Counted from the first letter of the stretch, positions 18,205-27,289 are shown. The stretch: 64,000 nucleotides of DNA from Micromonospora sp. ATCC 39149 (GCF_000158815.1 NZ_GG657738.1:2771663-2835662); one strand, 5' to 3'. Notes: a model not told the origin generated them from the letters alone. Numbers and translations are program-made.

Positions 18205-18240
18205 GGCGTTATAGATATATCGGTCATTACCGAAGCGGGG
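18205..18240 (+). promoter_or_regulatory. AT-rich promoter region of the MFS gene with partial palindrome
   Basis: An AT-rich island stands out from the GC-rich surroundings. It contains the palindrome GATATATC (18222-18230 region) flanked by GTAA on the left and TTAC on the right. This would suit a PadR/MarR/TetR-type operator controlling the exporter at 18249. No regulator gene is adjacent, so the binder is unknown. Confidence 0.35.
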
Positions 18241-18248
18241 GCGCGAGC

Positions 18249-19601
18249 GTGCGGACGATGCGGGGCTGGTTGCGGGACACCACTGGCGGGCTGCCGAGGA
18301 CCTTCTGGTACCTGTGGGCCGGCACCCTGATCAACCGCCTCGGCTCGTTCATCCTGGTCTTCCTGGCCATCTACCTCACCCAGGAGCGCGGCTTCAACGA
18401 ACTGGCGGCCGGCCTGGTGCTCAGCCTCTGGGGCGTCGGCGGCGCGGTCGGGACTACGCTGGGCGGGATGCTCGCCGACCGGTGGGGCCGGCGGCCGACG
18501 CTGCTCACCTCCCACCTCGGCGCGGCGGTCATGATGCTCACCCTCGGCTTCGCTCAGGAACTCTGGGCAGTGGCCGGCGGCGCGCTGCTGCTCGGCTTGT
18601 TCGCCGAGGCGGCCCGGCCGGCGTTCGGCGCCATGATGATCGACGTGGTGCCGGAGCAGGACCGGCTGCGCGCGTTCTCGCTCAACTACTGGGCGATCAA
18701 CCTCGGCTTCGCCTGCGCTGCCGTCCTCGCCGGCCTGGCCGCCGAGGCCAGCTACCTCCTGCTGTTCGTGATCGACGCCGCGACCACCCTGGCCACCGCC
18801 GCAATCATCTTCGTGAAGGTGGCCGAATCCCGCGTTCCGGTCCGCGCCAGCAGAATCTCCGCCGGCGCCGCCCGCCCCCGGGGGGCGCTGCGCGTCATCC
18901 TCGGCGACCGGGTCTACCTGGGCTTCGTGGCGCTCAACCTGCTCGGCGCGGTGGTCTTCCTCCAGCACATCTCGATGCTGCCGATCGCCATGGCCGACGA
19001 CGGCCTGAGCCCGTCCACGTACGGCATGGTGATCGCGCTCAACGGGGTGCTCATCGTGGCCGGGCAGCTCTTCGTCCCCCGGCTGATCCGTGGGCGCAGC
19101 CGCTCGCACGTGCTCGCCCTGGCCGCCGTGGTGATGGGGGTCGGCTTCGGGCTGACCGCGTTCGCCGACGCCGCCTGGCTCTACGGCCTGACCGTGCTCA
19201 TCTGGACCATCGGCGAGATGCTCAACTCGCCGTCGAACTCCACCCTGGTCGCCGAACTCTCCCCCGCCGACCTGCGCGGCCGGTACCAGGGCGTGCTCTC
19301 GCTGTCCTGGCAGGTCGCCGGGGCCACCGCGCCGATCTTCGGCGGCCTCGTGCGGCAACAGGCCGGCAACGCGGCGCTCTGGCTGGGCTGCGCGGCGATC
19401 GGCGTCGTGATGGCGGTCGCCCATCTGGTTTCCGGGCCGGCCCGGGAGCGGCGGGCCGCCGCGCTGCGCCCACCGACCGAACCGGCCAAGCCGGCCGAGC
19501 CCCTCACCGCCGTCCAGTCAGCGGTGCCGCAGGCGGCCGAGGCCGCAGTCGCCGCACCCGCGATCGCGGGACACGCCCCGGAGCCCACCCCGGCGCGGTG
19601 A
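18249..19601 (+). CDS. MFS transporter, likely drug or metabolite exporter
   Basis: 450 residues with 12 predicted membrane helices (about residues 15-405) and a Pro/Ala-rich cytoplasmic tail. MFS signatures: loop 2-3 GGMLADRWGRRPTLLTSHLG, and NSPSNSTLVAELSPADLRGRYQGVLSLSWQVAGATAPIFGG in the second half, typical of multidrug-type MFS. The start is GTG 18249 or ATG 18258. It is a single gene with an AT-rich promoter and no adjacent regulator. Substrate is unknown. Confidence 0.88.
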   Translation: MRTMRGWLRDTTGGLPRTFWYLWAGTLINRLGSFILVFLAIYLTQERGFNELAAGLVLSLWGVGGAVGTTLGGMLADRWGRRPTLLTSHLGAAVMMLTLGFAQELWAVAGGALLLGLFAEAARPAFGAMMIDVVPEQDRLRAFSLNYWAINLGFACAAVLAGLAAEASYLLLFVIDAATTLATAAIIFVKVAESRVPVRASRISAGAARPRGALRVILGDRVYLGFVALNLLGAVVFLQHISMLPIAMADDGLSPSTYGMVIALNGVLIVAGQLFVPRLIRGRSRSHVLALAAVVMGVGFGLTAFADAAWLYGLTVLIWTIGEMLNSPSNSTLVAELSPADLRGRYQGVLSLSWQVAGATAPIFGGLVRQQAGNAALWLGCAAIGVVMAVAHLVSGPARERRAAALRPPTEPAKPAEPLTAVQSAVPQAAEAAVAAPAIAGHAPEPTPAR

Positions 19602-20132
19602 CCGGACGCCCGCCAGCCTCGGCTTGCCAGGTGACCGGTCCCGGCGGGCCTGCCGCCCGCACCTTCGAATCTTGGACAGTTGACGTAAGCCAGGAACGGC
19701 AGGTGTCCACGTTCGGGGCGTACCGGCCGAATCGCCGAGCCAGCAACGCGGGGGAGACGGAACAACGCAAAGCGCCCACCTCGACCTGTTGGTCGTGATG
19801 GGCGCCCGCGTCGTGCCGGCGGCGGCGGGCGACACTCACCCCCGTAAGCGTCGCCCGCTCGCGCCGCCGGTTCCAACGGGCGGCACCGTCCCCCAACGGC
19901 GGGATCCACCCGTTCCTGCGCCTGCGCTCGTGCACGGATCTGAACGATCCACCGCTCCCCCGAACGGTTCCGAGCGTGGCGCGTGCAATAAAGCTAGTTC
20001 GCCCTGATTGCGGATTCAACTCGGATCGGCTGTCTCGCCGGTCACAGCACCACCATCCGAAGCAGCGTTTCCGCTCTCCAGACCCCTGTGTCAGCCAACC
20101 GGGACTACCCGTGGGCCCTTCCCGCAAACACC
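19602..20132. other. 531-base gene-free region with strong hairpins (possible ncRNA)
   Basis: No frame here has convincing coding bias. It holds a hairpin at 19772-19805 (GCGCCCA/TGGGCGC plus CGACC/GGTCG) and a longer two-part stem at 19816-19870 (CCGGCGGC/GCCGCCGG outside GGGCGAC/GTCGCCC). Around 19978-20000 there is an AT-rich patch with CAATAAAGCTAG, unlike the flanks. The region lies between converging 3' ends, so it is not needed as a promoter. It may be a structured RNA, or terminators plus spacer; I do not recognise a known family. Confidence 0.35.
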
Positions 20133-21062
20133 CTAGGCGTCCTCACGATCGGGTGACTCCGTACGGAAGAAGTTGCTCTGCCGGCCGTCGCGCAACTGCT
20201 CCTGATAGATCAGGTTGAGCCCGCGGCCGTCGAAGGTCCGGAACCACTCGTCCCAGGTGATCTCGCGTACCCGGCTGCTCTCCCGGTACCCCGGCAGGTT
20301 GAACGTCAGCACGCCCGCCCGGCCTTCTCGCTCGGTGCCGGCGATCGTGGCCGGCCGGGCGTTGCGCTCCCGCGCCCACCGCCGGATCACGTCGTGGTTC
20401 GTGGTGACCAGGCTGCGTCCGGGACGCTCCGGCCGATCCTGCAGCGAGGTGATCGGCTGCGAGGACCGCGCCGACCGGGACGACGACCGCCCGGTCCGGA
20501 TGGCCGACCGCTGGATCGCGCCCTGGCGGGCCTGCGCCGGTGCGCCCGCCCGCTGGGCGGGACCCGCCTGCCCCGCCGGGGAGGTAGCCGCCTGGCGGGC
20601 GCGGACCCCCGTCGCCCGCCGGGTCGGGGCGGCCTTCGCCCGTGCCGGGGAGGGGGCGGCCTTGGCGCGTGCCGACGTCGCCTTCGCCGGGGAGGGGGCC
20701 GCCTTGGCGCGTGCCGACGTCGCCTTCGCCGGGGAGGGGGCCGCCTTGCGCGTACCCCCGGAGGCCCTGCTCGCGGCCGTGGCCTTAGTGCCGCTGGCCC
20801 GGCCCGCAGGCCCGGTGCCGCGCCGCGCCGCGCCACGGCCCTCGGCGCGCAGGGTGCGGGCCAGGGTTTTCACCAGCTCCGGCTTACGCAGCGCGGAGAT
20901 CCCGGCGACGCCCCGACGGCGCAGTTGGCCGCGGATGTCGTCCACCCGCATCCGGGAGATCTCCGACTCGGAGATGGTCGGGGTGTTCGGGTTCTGGTTG
21001 CCCGTCTGCCGTTTCGTCCTGGTCGCAGTCCCGCCGCGACCTGAGCTGTTCCGCTGAGCCAT
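20133..21062 (-). CDS. Rho N-terminal-domain protein with basic Lys/Ala/Pro tandem repeats
   Basis: 309 residues. Residues about 30-75 (SEISRMRVDDIRGQLRRRGVAGISALRKPELVKTLARTL) form a Rho_N/SAP-like nucleic-acid-binding domain. A long basic low-complexity middle follows, with a 14-residue unit repeated (AAPSPAKATSARAK, two full copies and a partial), resembling histone H1-like tails. The C-terminal 90 residues contain HDVIRRWARERNARPATIAGT and WDEWFRTFDGRGLNLIYQEQLRDGRQSNFFR, a globular domain seen in small actinobacterial proteins. It is probably nucleoid- or RNA-associated. ATG 21062. Confidence 0.82.
   Translation of the reverse strand: MAQRNSSGRGGTATRTKRQTGNQNPNTPTISESEISRMRVDDIRGQLRRRGVAGISALRKPELVKTLARTLRAEGRGAARRGTGPAGRASGTKATAASRASGGTRKAAPSPAKATSARAKAAPSPAKATSARAKAAPSPARAKAAPTRRATGVRARQAATSPAGQAGPAQRAGAPAQARQGAIQRSAIRTGRSSSRSARSSQPITSLQDRPERPGRSLVTTNHDVIRRWARERNARPATIAGTEREGRAGVLTFNLPGYRESSRVREITWDEWFRTFDGRGLNLIYQEQLRDGRQSNFFRTESPDREDA
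20642..20765 (-). repeat. 42-base in-frame tandem repeat
   Basis: Nearly identical 42-base units encode the PSPAKATSARAKAA repeat of the Rho_N protein, with a degenerate third copy. Such tracts vary in copy number between strains by slippage. Confidence 0.75.
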
Positions 21063-21178
21063 GGGATGCTCACGCTCCTTGACAGTCCGTCCTCGGCGCG
21101 CGGTGGGCCCTATGCCGCACCCGCGCGGTGCGGCATACCCGTCCGGACGGCTCCGAACCTCCCGCCGCGGCCTTCGAG

Positions 21179-21712
21179 TCAGGACGGCTCCGAACCTCCC
21201 GCCGCGGCCTTCGAGGCCGGCGACGGCTCGAAGAGGTGCGCGAACGCCGCCAGGTTGGCCGTCGACTCGCCGCGCTTCACCCGCCACTCCCACTCCCGCC
21301 GGATGGCGGTACCGAAGCCGATCTCCAGCATGGTGTCGAACGACTCGTCGGCGTACGTCAGCACGCTGCCCAGCAGCCGGTCCAGCTCGTCCTCGTCGAC
21401 CCCGGCCAGGTTGACCCGGCCGGTCAGGTAGACGTCGCCGGCCGCGTCGATGGAGAAGGACACCCCGTACATCCGGGCGTTGCGCTGCAGCAGCCAGGCC
21501 CACAGCTCCTCGCGCCGTTCGTCCGGCTGGCGCATCACGAACGCCTCGATCCGCAGCGCGTGCTCGCCCACGACGAGGTTGCAGATCGTCTTGAGCTTGT
21601 GGGTGCCGGGCAGGGTGACCGCGTACGATGCCTCGCCCGTGGACTCCACCGTCAGCTCCCGCTCGGCGCAGACCGACTCGATCAGGGCGGCGACTTCGCT
21701 CCTCGCGCTCAT
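21179..21712 (-). CDS. YbjN-domain protein
   Basis: About 177 residues. It has the YbjN / type III secretion chaperone-like fold: VESTGEASYAVTLPGTHKLKTICNLVVGEHALRIEAFVMRQPDERREELWAWLLQRNARMYGVSFSI-like region (residues 25-95) and VLTYADESFDTMLEIGFGTAIRREWEWRVKRGE. ATG 21712 follows three codons of alternative GTG start. A YbjN protein (Rv0487) sits next to mshA in M. tuberculosis, as here. Molecular function is unknown. Confidence 0.87.
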   Translation of the reverse strand: MSARSEVAALIESVCAERELTVESTGEASYAVTLPGTHKLKTICNLVVGEHALRIEAFVMRQPDERREELWAWLLQRNARMYGVSFSIDAAGDVYLTGRVNLAGVDEDELDRLLGSVLTYADESFDTMLEIGFGTAIRREWEWRVKRGESTANLAAFAHLFEPSPASKAAAGGSEPS

Positions 21713-21750
21713 CCGCCCCACTCTACGGCCGCCGCCCGGCTGCCGTGGAC

Positions 21751-21806
21751 GTGGTGAGAGGGGTGCCCCTCTCTACCGCAGGCGTTAACAGGGGGCCCTT
21801 CCTTGC
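21751..21806. repeat. GGGGCCC dispersed repeat, copy 2
   Basis: It contains a perfect hairpin GAGAGGGG-TG-CCCCTCTC (21756-21773) followed by GCGTTAACAGGGGGCCCTT and CCTTGC. It ends two bases before the stop codon of mshA. See the finding on this family. Confidence 0.8.
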
Positions 21807-21807
21807 G

Positions 21808-23172
21808 TCACCAGACGCAGGAAAGCGCCGGGTCCCCCGCGAGCTGGCTGGCGAGCCGCCCCCGGTGCTCGGCGATCGTCTCGCTGTAGACGGCGAGCAG
21901 GTTGCCGACCGTTCGGTCCCAGGAGAAGTTGCGGGCGTGCCGCTCGGCACCCCGCCCCAGGGCGGCCCGCCGCGCCCGGTCCGGCAGCAGCCGCGCCAGC
22001 GTACGGGCCCAGTCGACCGGGTCGTGGCCGTCGATGAGCACTCCGCTGACCTGGTCGCGCACGGCGGTCACCAGGCCCCCCACGGCGGCGGCCAGCACAG
22101 GCGTGCCACACGCCTGCGCCTCCAGGGCGACCAGCCCGAACGACTCGTTGTGCGAGGGCACGGCGACCAGGTCGGCGGCCCGGTACACGGCCGGCAGGTC
22201 GTCGCCGGTGCACGGCGGCAGGAAACGCACTCGGTCGGCGATCCCGAGCGAGGCGGCCAGCTCGATCAGGGCGGTGGGCCGGTCCAGCCCGCTGCCGCTG
22301 GGGCCGCCGACGATCACCACGGTCAGCTCGTCGGCGAGCCGGGGGTCCCGTTCCCGCAGCGCGGCGGCGGCGCGGATCAGCACGTCGGGAGCCTTCAGCG
22401 GCTGGATCCGGCCGACGAAGGCGACCACGTACCCCTCGGTGGGCAGGCCGAGCCGGCAACGGGCGGCGACCATGGCCGCGTGCCGGTTCCCGGCGGCGGG
22501 CCGGAACCGGTCCAGGTCGACGCCGGGCTCGACCACTGCGACCCGGGCCGGGTCGGCGTCGTACCGGTCGAGGAGGTCACGGGCCTCCACCTTGGTGTTC
22601 GCGACCAGCCGGTCGGCCTCGACGACCACCTGCTCCTCGCCGATGACCCGGGCCTTCGGCTCGGGCCGGTCCCCGGCGGCGAGCCGGGCGTTCTTGACCT
22701 TGGCCAGGGTGTGCGCGGTGTGCACCAGCGGCACCCCCCAGCGCTCCCTGGCCAGCCAGCCGACCTGGCCGGAGAGCCAGTAGTGCGAGTGGATGAGGTC
22801 GTAGTGGCCGGGCGGACGCGCCGCCTCGGCGCGCAGCACCCCCGCCGTGAACGCGCAGAGCTGACCGGGCAGTTCCTCCTTGGTCAGCCCCTCCAGCGGG
22901 CCGGCGGTGACGTGCCGGACGTGCACGCCCGGGGACATCTCGACCACCGACGGCAGATCGCCCGAGGTGGCCCGGGTGAAGATCTCCACCTCGACGTCGG
23001 CCTCGGCCAGCCGGCGCGCGACCTCCAGGATGTAGACGTTCATCCCACCCGCGTCACCCGTGCCGGGCTGGTGCAGGGGTGAGGTGTGCACCGACAGGGT
23101 GGCGATGCGCCGGGGGCGCGGCCGCGGCCGGTCACCTCGCTGACGACCGACGCCGGTGTGCTGTTCCGCCAC
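21808..23172 (-). CDS. mshA: D-inositol-3-phosphate glycosyltransferase MshA (mycothiol step 1)
   Basis: 454 residues, a GT-B retaining glycosyltransferase (GT4). Signatures: [25 protein letters not shown] at the N-terminus (acceptor pocket), [66 protein letters not shown] and the NDP-sugar EX7E stretch [24 protein letters not shown]. It transfers GlcNAc from UDP-GlcNAc to inositol-3-phosphate. The GTG at 23172 has GAGGGAG at proper spacing; a start at 23229 is possible but less likely. Confidence 0.96.
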   Translation of the reverse strand: MAEQHTGVGRQRGDRPRPRPRRIATLSVHTSPLHQPGTGDAGGMNVYILEVARRLAEADVEVEIFTRATSGDLPSVVEMSPGVHVRHVTAGPLEGLTKEELPGQLCAFTAGVLRAEAARPPGHYDLIHSHYWLSGQVGWLARERWGVPLVHTAHTLAKVKNARLAAGDRPEPKARVIGEEQVVVEADRLVANTKVEARDLLDRYDADPARVAVVEPGVDLDRFRPAAGNRHAAMVAARCRLGLPTEGYVVAFVGRIQPLKAPDVLIRAAAALRERDPRLADELTVVIVGGPSGSGLDRPTALIELAASLGIADRVRFLPPCTGDDLPAVYRAADLVAVPSHNESFGLVALEAQACGTPVLAAAVGGLVTAVRDQVSGVLIDGHDPVDWARTLARLLPDRARRAALGRGAERHARNFSWDRTVGNLLAVYSETIAEHRGRLASQLAGDPALSCVW

Positions 23173-23293
23173 GTCCGCTCCCTCTGTCACGGTTGATGCC
23201 GTCCCGCACGACCGGCGCTCCTCGGTCAACCCGCGCGCCGCGTGACATCTTCCCCATCGGGTACCGGAAATGCGTACCGGCGGCCCCCGAGGG

Positions 23294-23343
23294 TGACGGA
23301 CCTCATCGACGCCGGGCGCAACCGGACGTGACGGACCTCATCG
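23294..23343. repeat. 15-base direct repeat upstream of the SDR gene
   Basis: TGACGGACCTCATCG occurs at 23294-23308 and again at 23329-23343, a 35-base period, in the divergent region between mshA and the SDR gene. It could be a paired operator. Confidence 0.45.
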
Positions 23344-23398
23344 GGGCGACCGCCCGGCCGGCGACGCGCGCCCGTTCCGGCGGGGTGAGAATGACCCG

Positions 23399-24163
23399 AT
23401 GAGCTCTGTCGCGATCATCACCGGGGCGTCCAGCGGGATCGGCGCGGCCACGGCCCGCCGGCTGGCCGCCGAGGGGTTCCACGTGCTCGCCGCCGCGCGG
23501 CGCACCGACCGGCTGGCCGCGCTCGTCGCGGAGATCGAGGCGGCCGGCGGGTCCGCCACCGCCGTCGAGTGCGACGTCACGTCCGCGGAGTCGGTGGCGG
23601 GCCTCGCCGGGGCCGCCGCAGCGTCCCCCGGCCCGGTCACCCTGCTGGTCAACAACGCCGGCGGCGCGCGCGGGCTCGACCCGGTGGAGTCCGGGTCGGT
23701 GGGCGACTGGCAGTGGATGTACGACGTCAACGTGCTCGGCACCCTGCGCGTCACCCAGGCGTTGCTGCCCGCGTTGGAAGCGTCCGGCGCCGGCACGATC
23801 GTCATCGTCTCCTCGACCGCCGGCCACGTCGTCTACGAGGGCGGGGGCGGCTACAGCGCCGCGAAGCACGCGCAGACGGCGATCGCCGGCACGCTGCGCC
23901 TGGAGCTGTGCGGCCGGCCGGTCCGGGTGATCGAGATCGACCCGGGGATGGTGAAGACCGACGAGTTCGCGCTGGTCCGCTTCGGCGGCGACACCGGCCG
24001 GGCCGAAACCGTCTATGCCGGGGTGACCGAGCCGCTGGTCGCCGAGGACATCGCCGACTGCATCGCCTGGTGCGCGACCCGCCCGCACCACGTCAACGTC
24101 GACCGGCTGGTGGTCCGCCCGTTGGCCCAGGCCGCGCAGCACAAGGTGCACCGGTCGAGCTGA
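23399..24163 (+). CDS. Short-chain dehydrogenase/reductase (YdfG-like)
   Basis: 254 residues of classical SDR. Cofactor motif ITGASSGIGAATARRL, NNAGG, catalytic Ser in VIVSSTAGH, YSAAKHA (Tyr-x3-Lys), and IDPGMVKTDEF. The RRTDRL after strand 2 suggests NADPH preference. Substrate unknown. An SDR (Rv0484c) is also the divergent neighbour of mshA in M. tuberculosis, so this is probably conserved context. GAGAAT lies six bases before the ATG. Confidence 0.9.
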   Translation: MSSVAIITGASSGIGAATARRLAAEGFHVLAAARRTDRLAALVAEIEAAGGSATAVECDVTSAESVAGLAGAAAASPGPVTLLVNNAGGARGLDPVESGSVGDWQWMYDVNVLGTLRVTQALLPALEASGAGTIVIVSSTAGHVVYEGGGGYSAAKHAQTAIAGTLRLELCGRPVRVIEIDPGMVKTDEFALVRFGGDTGRAETVYAGVTEPLVAEDIADCIAWCATRPHHVNVDRLVVRPLAQAAQHKVHRSS

Positions 24164-24245
24164 TGAGGCCCCGGTCGCGGCGGGACGGCGGGCAGCCGAG
24201 GCGGGCCCGGGGCCACCGGCGTCCGGCGCGCGGGCGCTGGCGGCG

Positions 24246-25025
24246 ATGAGGCCGCAGGGCGTCGTCACCCGGGGGACGACGAACCCGAACCGGCTGCGCC
24301 GGGTGGACAACTGGATCGTGGAGACCTGCGGCGGCCGGCTGCGAGACGCGGCGGACCCGCTGGTGGTCGACCTCGGCTACGGTGCCACCCCGGTCACCGC
24401 CGTGGAGCTGCGCGCCCGGCTGGCCGCCGGGGTCCGCGCCGACGTGCGGGTGGTCGGGCTGGAGATCGATCCGGTACGCGTCGCCGCCGCACAGCCCGCC
24501 GCCGACCCGCCCCGACTCACCTTCGCCCGGGGCGGGTTCGAGCTGGCCGGGCTGCGGCCGGCCCTGGTTCGGGCGTGCAACGTGCTCCGTCAGTACGACG
24601 AGGCCGAGGTCGCCGCCGCCTGGCGCACGATCACCGACCGGCTGGCCCCGGGCGGGCTGCTGGTGGAGGGCACCTGCGACGAGTTGGGCCGGCTCGGCGG
24701 TTGGCTGCTGATCGACTCCGACGGCCCCAGCACGCTCACCCTGGCCGCGAAGCTCGGCACGCTGGGCAGCCCCGCCGAGCTGGCCGAGCGGCTGCCGAAG
24801 GCGCTGATCCACCGCAACGTGCCGGGCGAGCGGATCCACGACCTGCTCCGCGACCTCGACGACGCGTGGCGCTCCGCTGCCGCGTACGCGCCCTTCGGGC
24901 CCCGCCAGCGGTGGCTGCGGGCGGTGGCGGCGGTCCGCGATGCCGGCTGGCCGGTCCTGGACGGCCCCCGCCGCTGGCGGCACGGCGAACTCACGGTCGG
25001 CTGGCCCGCCATCGCCCCCGCCTGA
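24246..25025 (+). CDS. Class I SAM-dependent methyltransferase-like protein
   Basis: 259 residues. The SAM-binding start is visible as VVDLGYGATPVTAVELRARL (motif I), then VVGLEIDPVRVAAAQ (acidic end of strand 2) and VRACNVLRQYDEAEVAAAWRTITDRLAPGGLLVEGTCDE (motifs post-I/III). The rest is helical with FGPRQRWLRAVAAVR. Substrate unknown. It lies 82 bases after the SDR and could share its transcript. Confidence 0.78.
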   Translation: MRPQGVVTRGTTNPNRLRRVDNWIVETCGGRLRDAADPLVVDLGYGATPVTAVELRARLAAGVRADVRVVGLEIDPVRVAAAQPAADPPRLTFARGGFELAGLRPALVRACNVLRQYDEAEVAAAWRTITDRLAPGGLLVEGTCDELGRLGGWLLIDSDGPSTLTLAAKLGTLGSPAELAERLPKALIHRNVPGERIHDLLRDLDDAWRSAAAYAPFGPRQRWLRAVAAVRDAGWPVLDGPRRWRHGELTVGWPAIAPA

Positions 25026-25064
25026 GCCGGGGCCTGAGCAGCGGCAGCGGCAGGGGCGGCCGGC

Positions 25065-25475
25065 TCAGCGGGCCGTTCCGTCTGCCGGGTCGGGGCGGCC
25101 GGCGGCGGGTTCGGAGACGTGGGCGGTGACGATACGCCAGCCGGCGGGCAGGCGTACCCAGGTCTGGGTCTGCCGGCCCCTGGCGGCGGTGCCGGCGTAC
25201 GTGAAGCGGGTGGTGACCACCGCGAGGTCGGCGCCGAAGGTGGTGATCACCGTGTCGACGAGGCGGCGACCGGGCGGCAGTGGCGGCTGAACAGCCCGCC
25301 ACGCACGCTGCGCGCCGAGCCCGTACTGGTGGTCGTCGATGCCGAACCGCACGGTCCGGTCGGAGTCCCAGAAGTATCCGCAGATCAGGTCGGCGTCGCC
25401 GTCGACCAGCGCCTGTTCGTAGCCGGCGAAGGCCGCCGCCACCTCGGCGACCACGTCGGTCCGATCGATCTCCAC
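25065..25475 (-). CDS. AtzH-like NTF2-fold protein (DUF3225), putative dicarboxyurea amidohydrolase
   Basis: 136 residues, a single NTF2-like domain of the AtzH/DUF3225 type: FAGYEQALVDGDADLICGYFW, RTVRFGIDDHQYGLGAQRAWR and VDTVITTFGADLAVVTTRFTYA. In Pseudomonas ADP AtzH is reported to convert 1,3-dicarboxyurea to allophanate and to need Tyr22 and Arg46. Here Tyr19 and Arg43 have the same 24-residue spacing. It is the last gene of the allophanate operon. No AtzE or AtzG gene is present. A generic SnoaL-like role is the alternative, but the operon favours AtzH. The start is GTG 25475. Confidence 0.75.
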   Translation of the reverse strand: MEIDRTDVVAEVAAAFAGYEQALVDGDADLICGYFWDSDRTVRFGIDDHQYGLGAQRAWRAVQPPLPPGRRLVDTVITTFGADLAVVTTRFTYAGTAARGRQTQTWVRLPAGWRIVTAHVSEPAAGRPDPADGTAR

Positions 25476-25560
25476 GCGAGCATCCTCTCCGCACGACGGG
25501 CCGGGGCGTACGCGGGCCCGGTCGGGCGGCCGGTGCCGCCACCCGACCGGGCCGGCGGGT

Positions 25561-27276
25561 TCAGCCGCTCACCGCGCGCTCCCGCTGCCCGCCTTCGGCC
25601 GGGCCCACCGGGCCGACCGGCTCGGCGACCGCGGCCGGCTCCGCCGGGGAGGTCACGGTGGCTGGCTCCGCCGGGGAGGTCACGGTGGCTGGCTCCGCCA
25701 GGGTGGCCCCGCCGTGCAGGCGGTCCAGTTCGGTCTCCTCAGGCTCGGGGACCCGGGGCGCGACCCGGCCCAACGCGAAGACCCCGCAGATCGCCGCGAT
25801 GAGGAGGTAGCCGAGCGAGACTGGGCCGTTCGCGTTCCACTCGATCCTCTCGCCGTGGATCAGCCCGACGAACGAGAGCACCGCGCCGGACCCGGCGAAG
25901 ATCGCCGCCCGGACGAACCGCTTGTCGATGATGAAGACCACCACCGCGCCGAGCACCAGGCCGGCGAGGATCGCGCCCTGGCCGAGCACGAGCAGGCCAT
26001 CGTAGACCACGCCCGCACCGGCCAGCGCCTCGTCGCCCACCTCGGCGGCCGTGGTGCCGGCCGCAGCCAGGGTGTTGTCGATCTGGCTGGTGGCCCAGGC
26101 CGCGATGTTCGGGATCAGCGCGGCGACCACGGCGGCGGCGTGCGCCCGGGGCGTCGCCTGGAACGCCTGGGCGCCGATCAGCAGCCCGATGTAGAGCAGG
26201 ATCGGCACGATGGCCGCCGTCGGGAAGACGGTCGCGAGCAGCCCGAACATGCCGAGGAAGCAGAGGATCGCGATCACGATGCCGGTCGCCATCGAGTAGC
26301 CGCTCCGACCGCCCGCCGCCTTCCAGCCCGGGTGCCCGACGTAGACGGCGGGCGGGAACGGCGAGCCGAGGGCCGCGCCGATCACCGCACCCGCGCCGTC
26401 GGCGAGCAGGACGCTGCGCAGGTTGTAGTTGTCCCCAGCGGTCGCCGCGCTCTCCACGTTGGACATGCCCTCGGTGAAGTTGTAGACCCCCAGCGGGATC
26501 GCCGTCGCCAGCAACGGCGCCATGTCGGCCAGGCCGGTGAAGAGCAGGTCGAGCTTGAACGAGGGTACGGCGAACGCGATGTCCCGGGCGGCGGCCGTGA
26601 CGTCCGGCACCGACATCGCGCCACCGGCCCAGCCGAGCGCCGTGCCGACCAGCAGCGCGGCGAGCCCGATCGGGAAGTTGAACGGCAGCTTGACGTCTGT
26701 GAGCAGGCCGATCAGCAGCAACGCGAAGACGGGCAGCGCGATCCAGGCCATCTGCCACATCTGCCCGGCCGGGTTCATCGAGATGAAGGTGACGGAGATC
26801 CCGGCGAGGGTGCCCAGCAGCGCGGCCCGGGGTGCGTACCGGCGGATGTACGGACCGACGAACGCGCCGATCAGCACGATCACGCCGATGATGAAGGCCC
26901 ACGCCAGCCCCGCCTCCCACGCCCGCACCGGATCCTGCGTGCGCAGGTAGATCGGGAGCATGATGACGAAGATGACGATGAACATGTGCGGCACGCTCGG
27001 CCCGTACGGCAGGGCGGTCACGTCGGAGCGGTTCTCCCGCCGGGCCAGGCGGCGCGCCAGGTAGGTGTAGTAGATGTTCCCGGCGACCAGCGCGATGCCG
27101 AGCGCCGGCAGGATCGTGCCGAACACCTCCCGGTCGGAAAGCTTCACCACGGCCAGGCAGAGCCCGGTCAGGGTGAGCACGTTGACCAGGACGTTGACGC
27201 CGAAACCGAAGAACGCGTTGGTGTCGCCGCGCACCCAGAACGGGAGCGGGGCGACGGAGGGCTTGGTGGGGACCAT
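25561..27276 (-). CDS. NCS2-type permease for a purine- or urea-derived compound
   Basis: 571 residues, 12-14 predicted helices. Features: an NAFFGFGVNVLVNVLTLTGL first helix, SDVTALPYGPSVPHMFIVIF, YNFTEGMSNVESAATAGDNYNLR (substrate-site helix with Asn-Glu) and GHPGWKAAGGRSGYSMATG. It matches the xanthine/uracil permease superfamily. It ends in a Pro/Ala/Glu tail with EPATVTSPA repeated. ATG 27276 lies 13 bases after the upstream hydrolase stop and has GGAG. In this operon it probably imports the nitrogen compound that the hydrolases degrade. Confidence 0.82.
   Translation of the reverse strand: MVPTKPSVAPLPFWVRGDTNAFFGFGVNVLVNVLTLTGLCLAVVKLSDREVFGTILPALGIALVAGNIYYTYLARRLARRENRSDVTALPYGPSVPHMFIVIFVIMLPIYLRTQDPVRAWEAGLAWAFIIGVIVLIGAFVGPYIRRYAPRAALLGTLAGISVTFISMNPAGQMWQMAWIALPVFALLLIGLLTDVKLPFNFPIGLAALLVGTALGWAGGAMSVPDVTAAARDIAFAVPSFKLDLLFTGLADMAPLLATAIPLGVYNFTEGMSNVESAATAGDNYNLRSVLLADGAGAVIGAALGSPFPPAVYVGHPGWKAAGGRSGYSMATGIVIAILCFLGMFGLLATVFPTAAIVPILLYIGLLIGAQAFQATPRAHAAAVVAALIPNIAAWATSQIDNTLAAAGTTAAEVGDEALAGAGVVYDGLLVLGQGAILAGLVLGAVVVFIIDKRFVRAAIFAGSGAVLSFVGLIHGERIEWNANGPVSLGYLLIAAICGVFALGRVAPRVPEPEETELDRLHGGATLAEPATVTSPAEPATVTSPAEPAAVAEPVGPVGPAEGGQRERAVSG
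25629..25700 (-). repeat. 27-base in-frame repeat in the permease tail
   Basis: A 27-base unit encoding EPATVTSPA is present twice with a partial third copy, in the cytoplasmic C-terminal tail of the permease. Confidence 0.65.
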
Positions 27277-27289
27277 GGCTGCTCCCGAT

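Noticed and set aside
19700..20132. A riboswitch (c-di-AMP or other) or tmRNA/6S-type RNA
   Set aside because: Strong hairpins are present, but I could not match the consensus of any known family on either strand, so it is kept only as an unexplained structured region.
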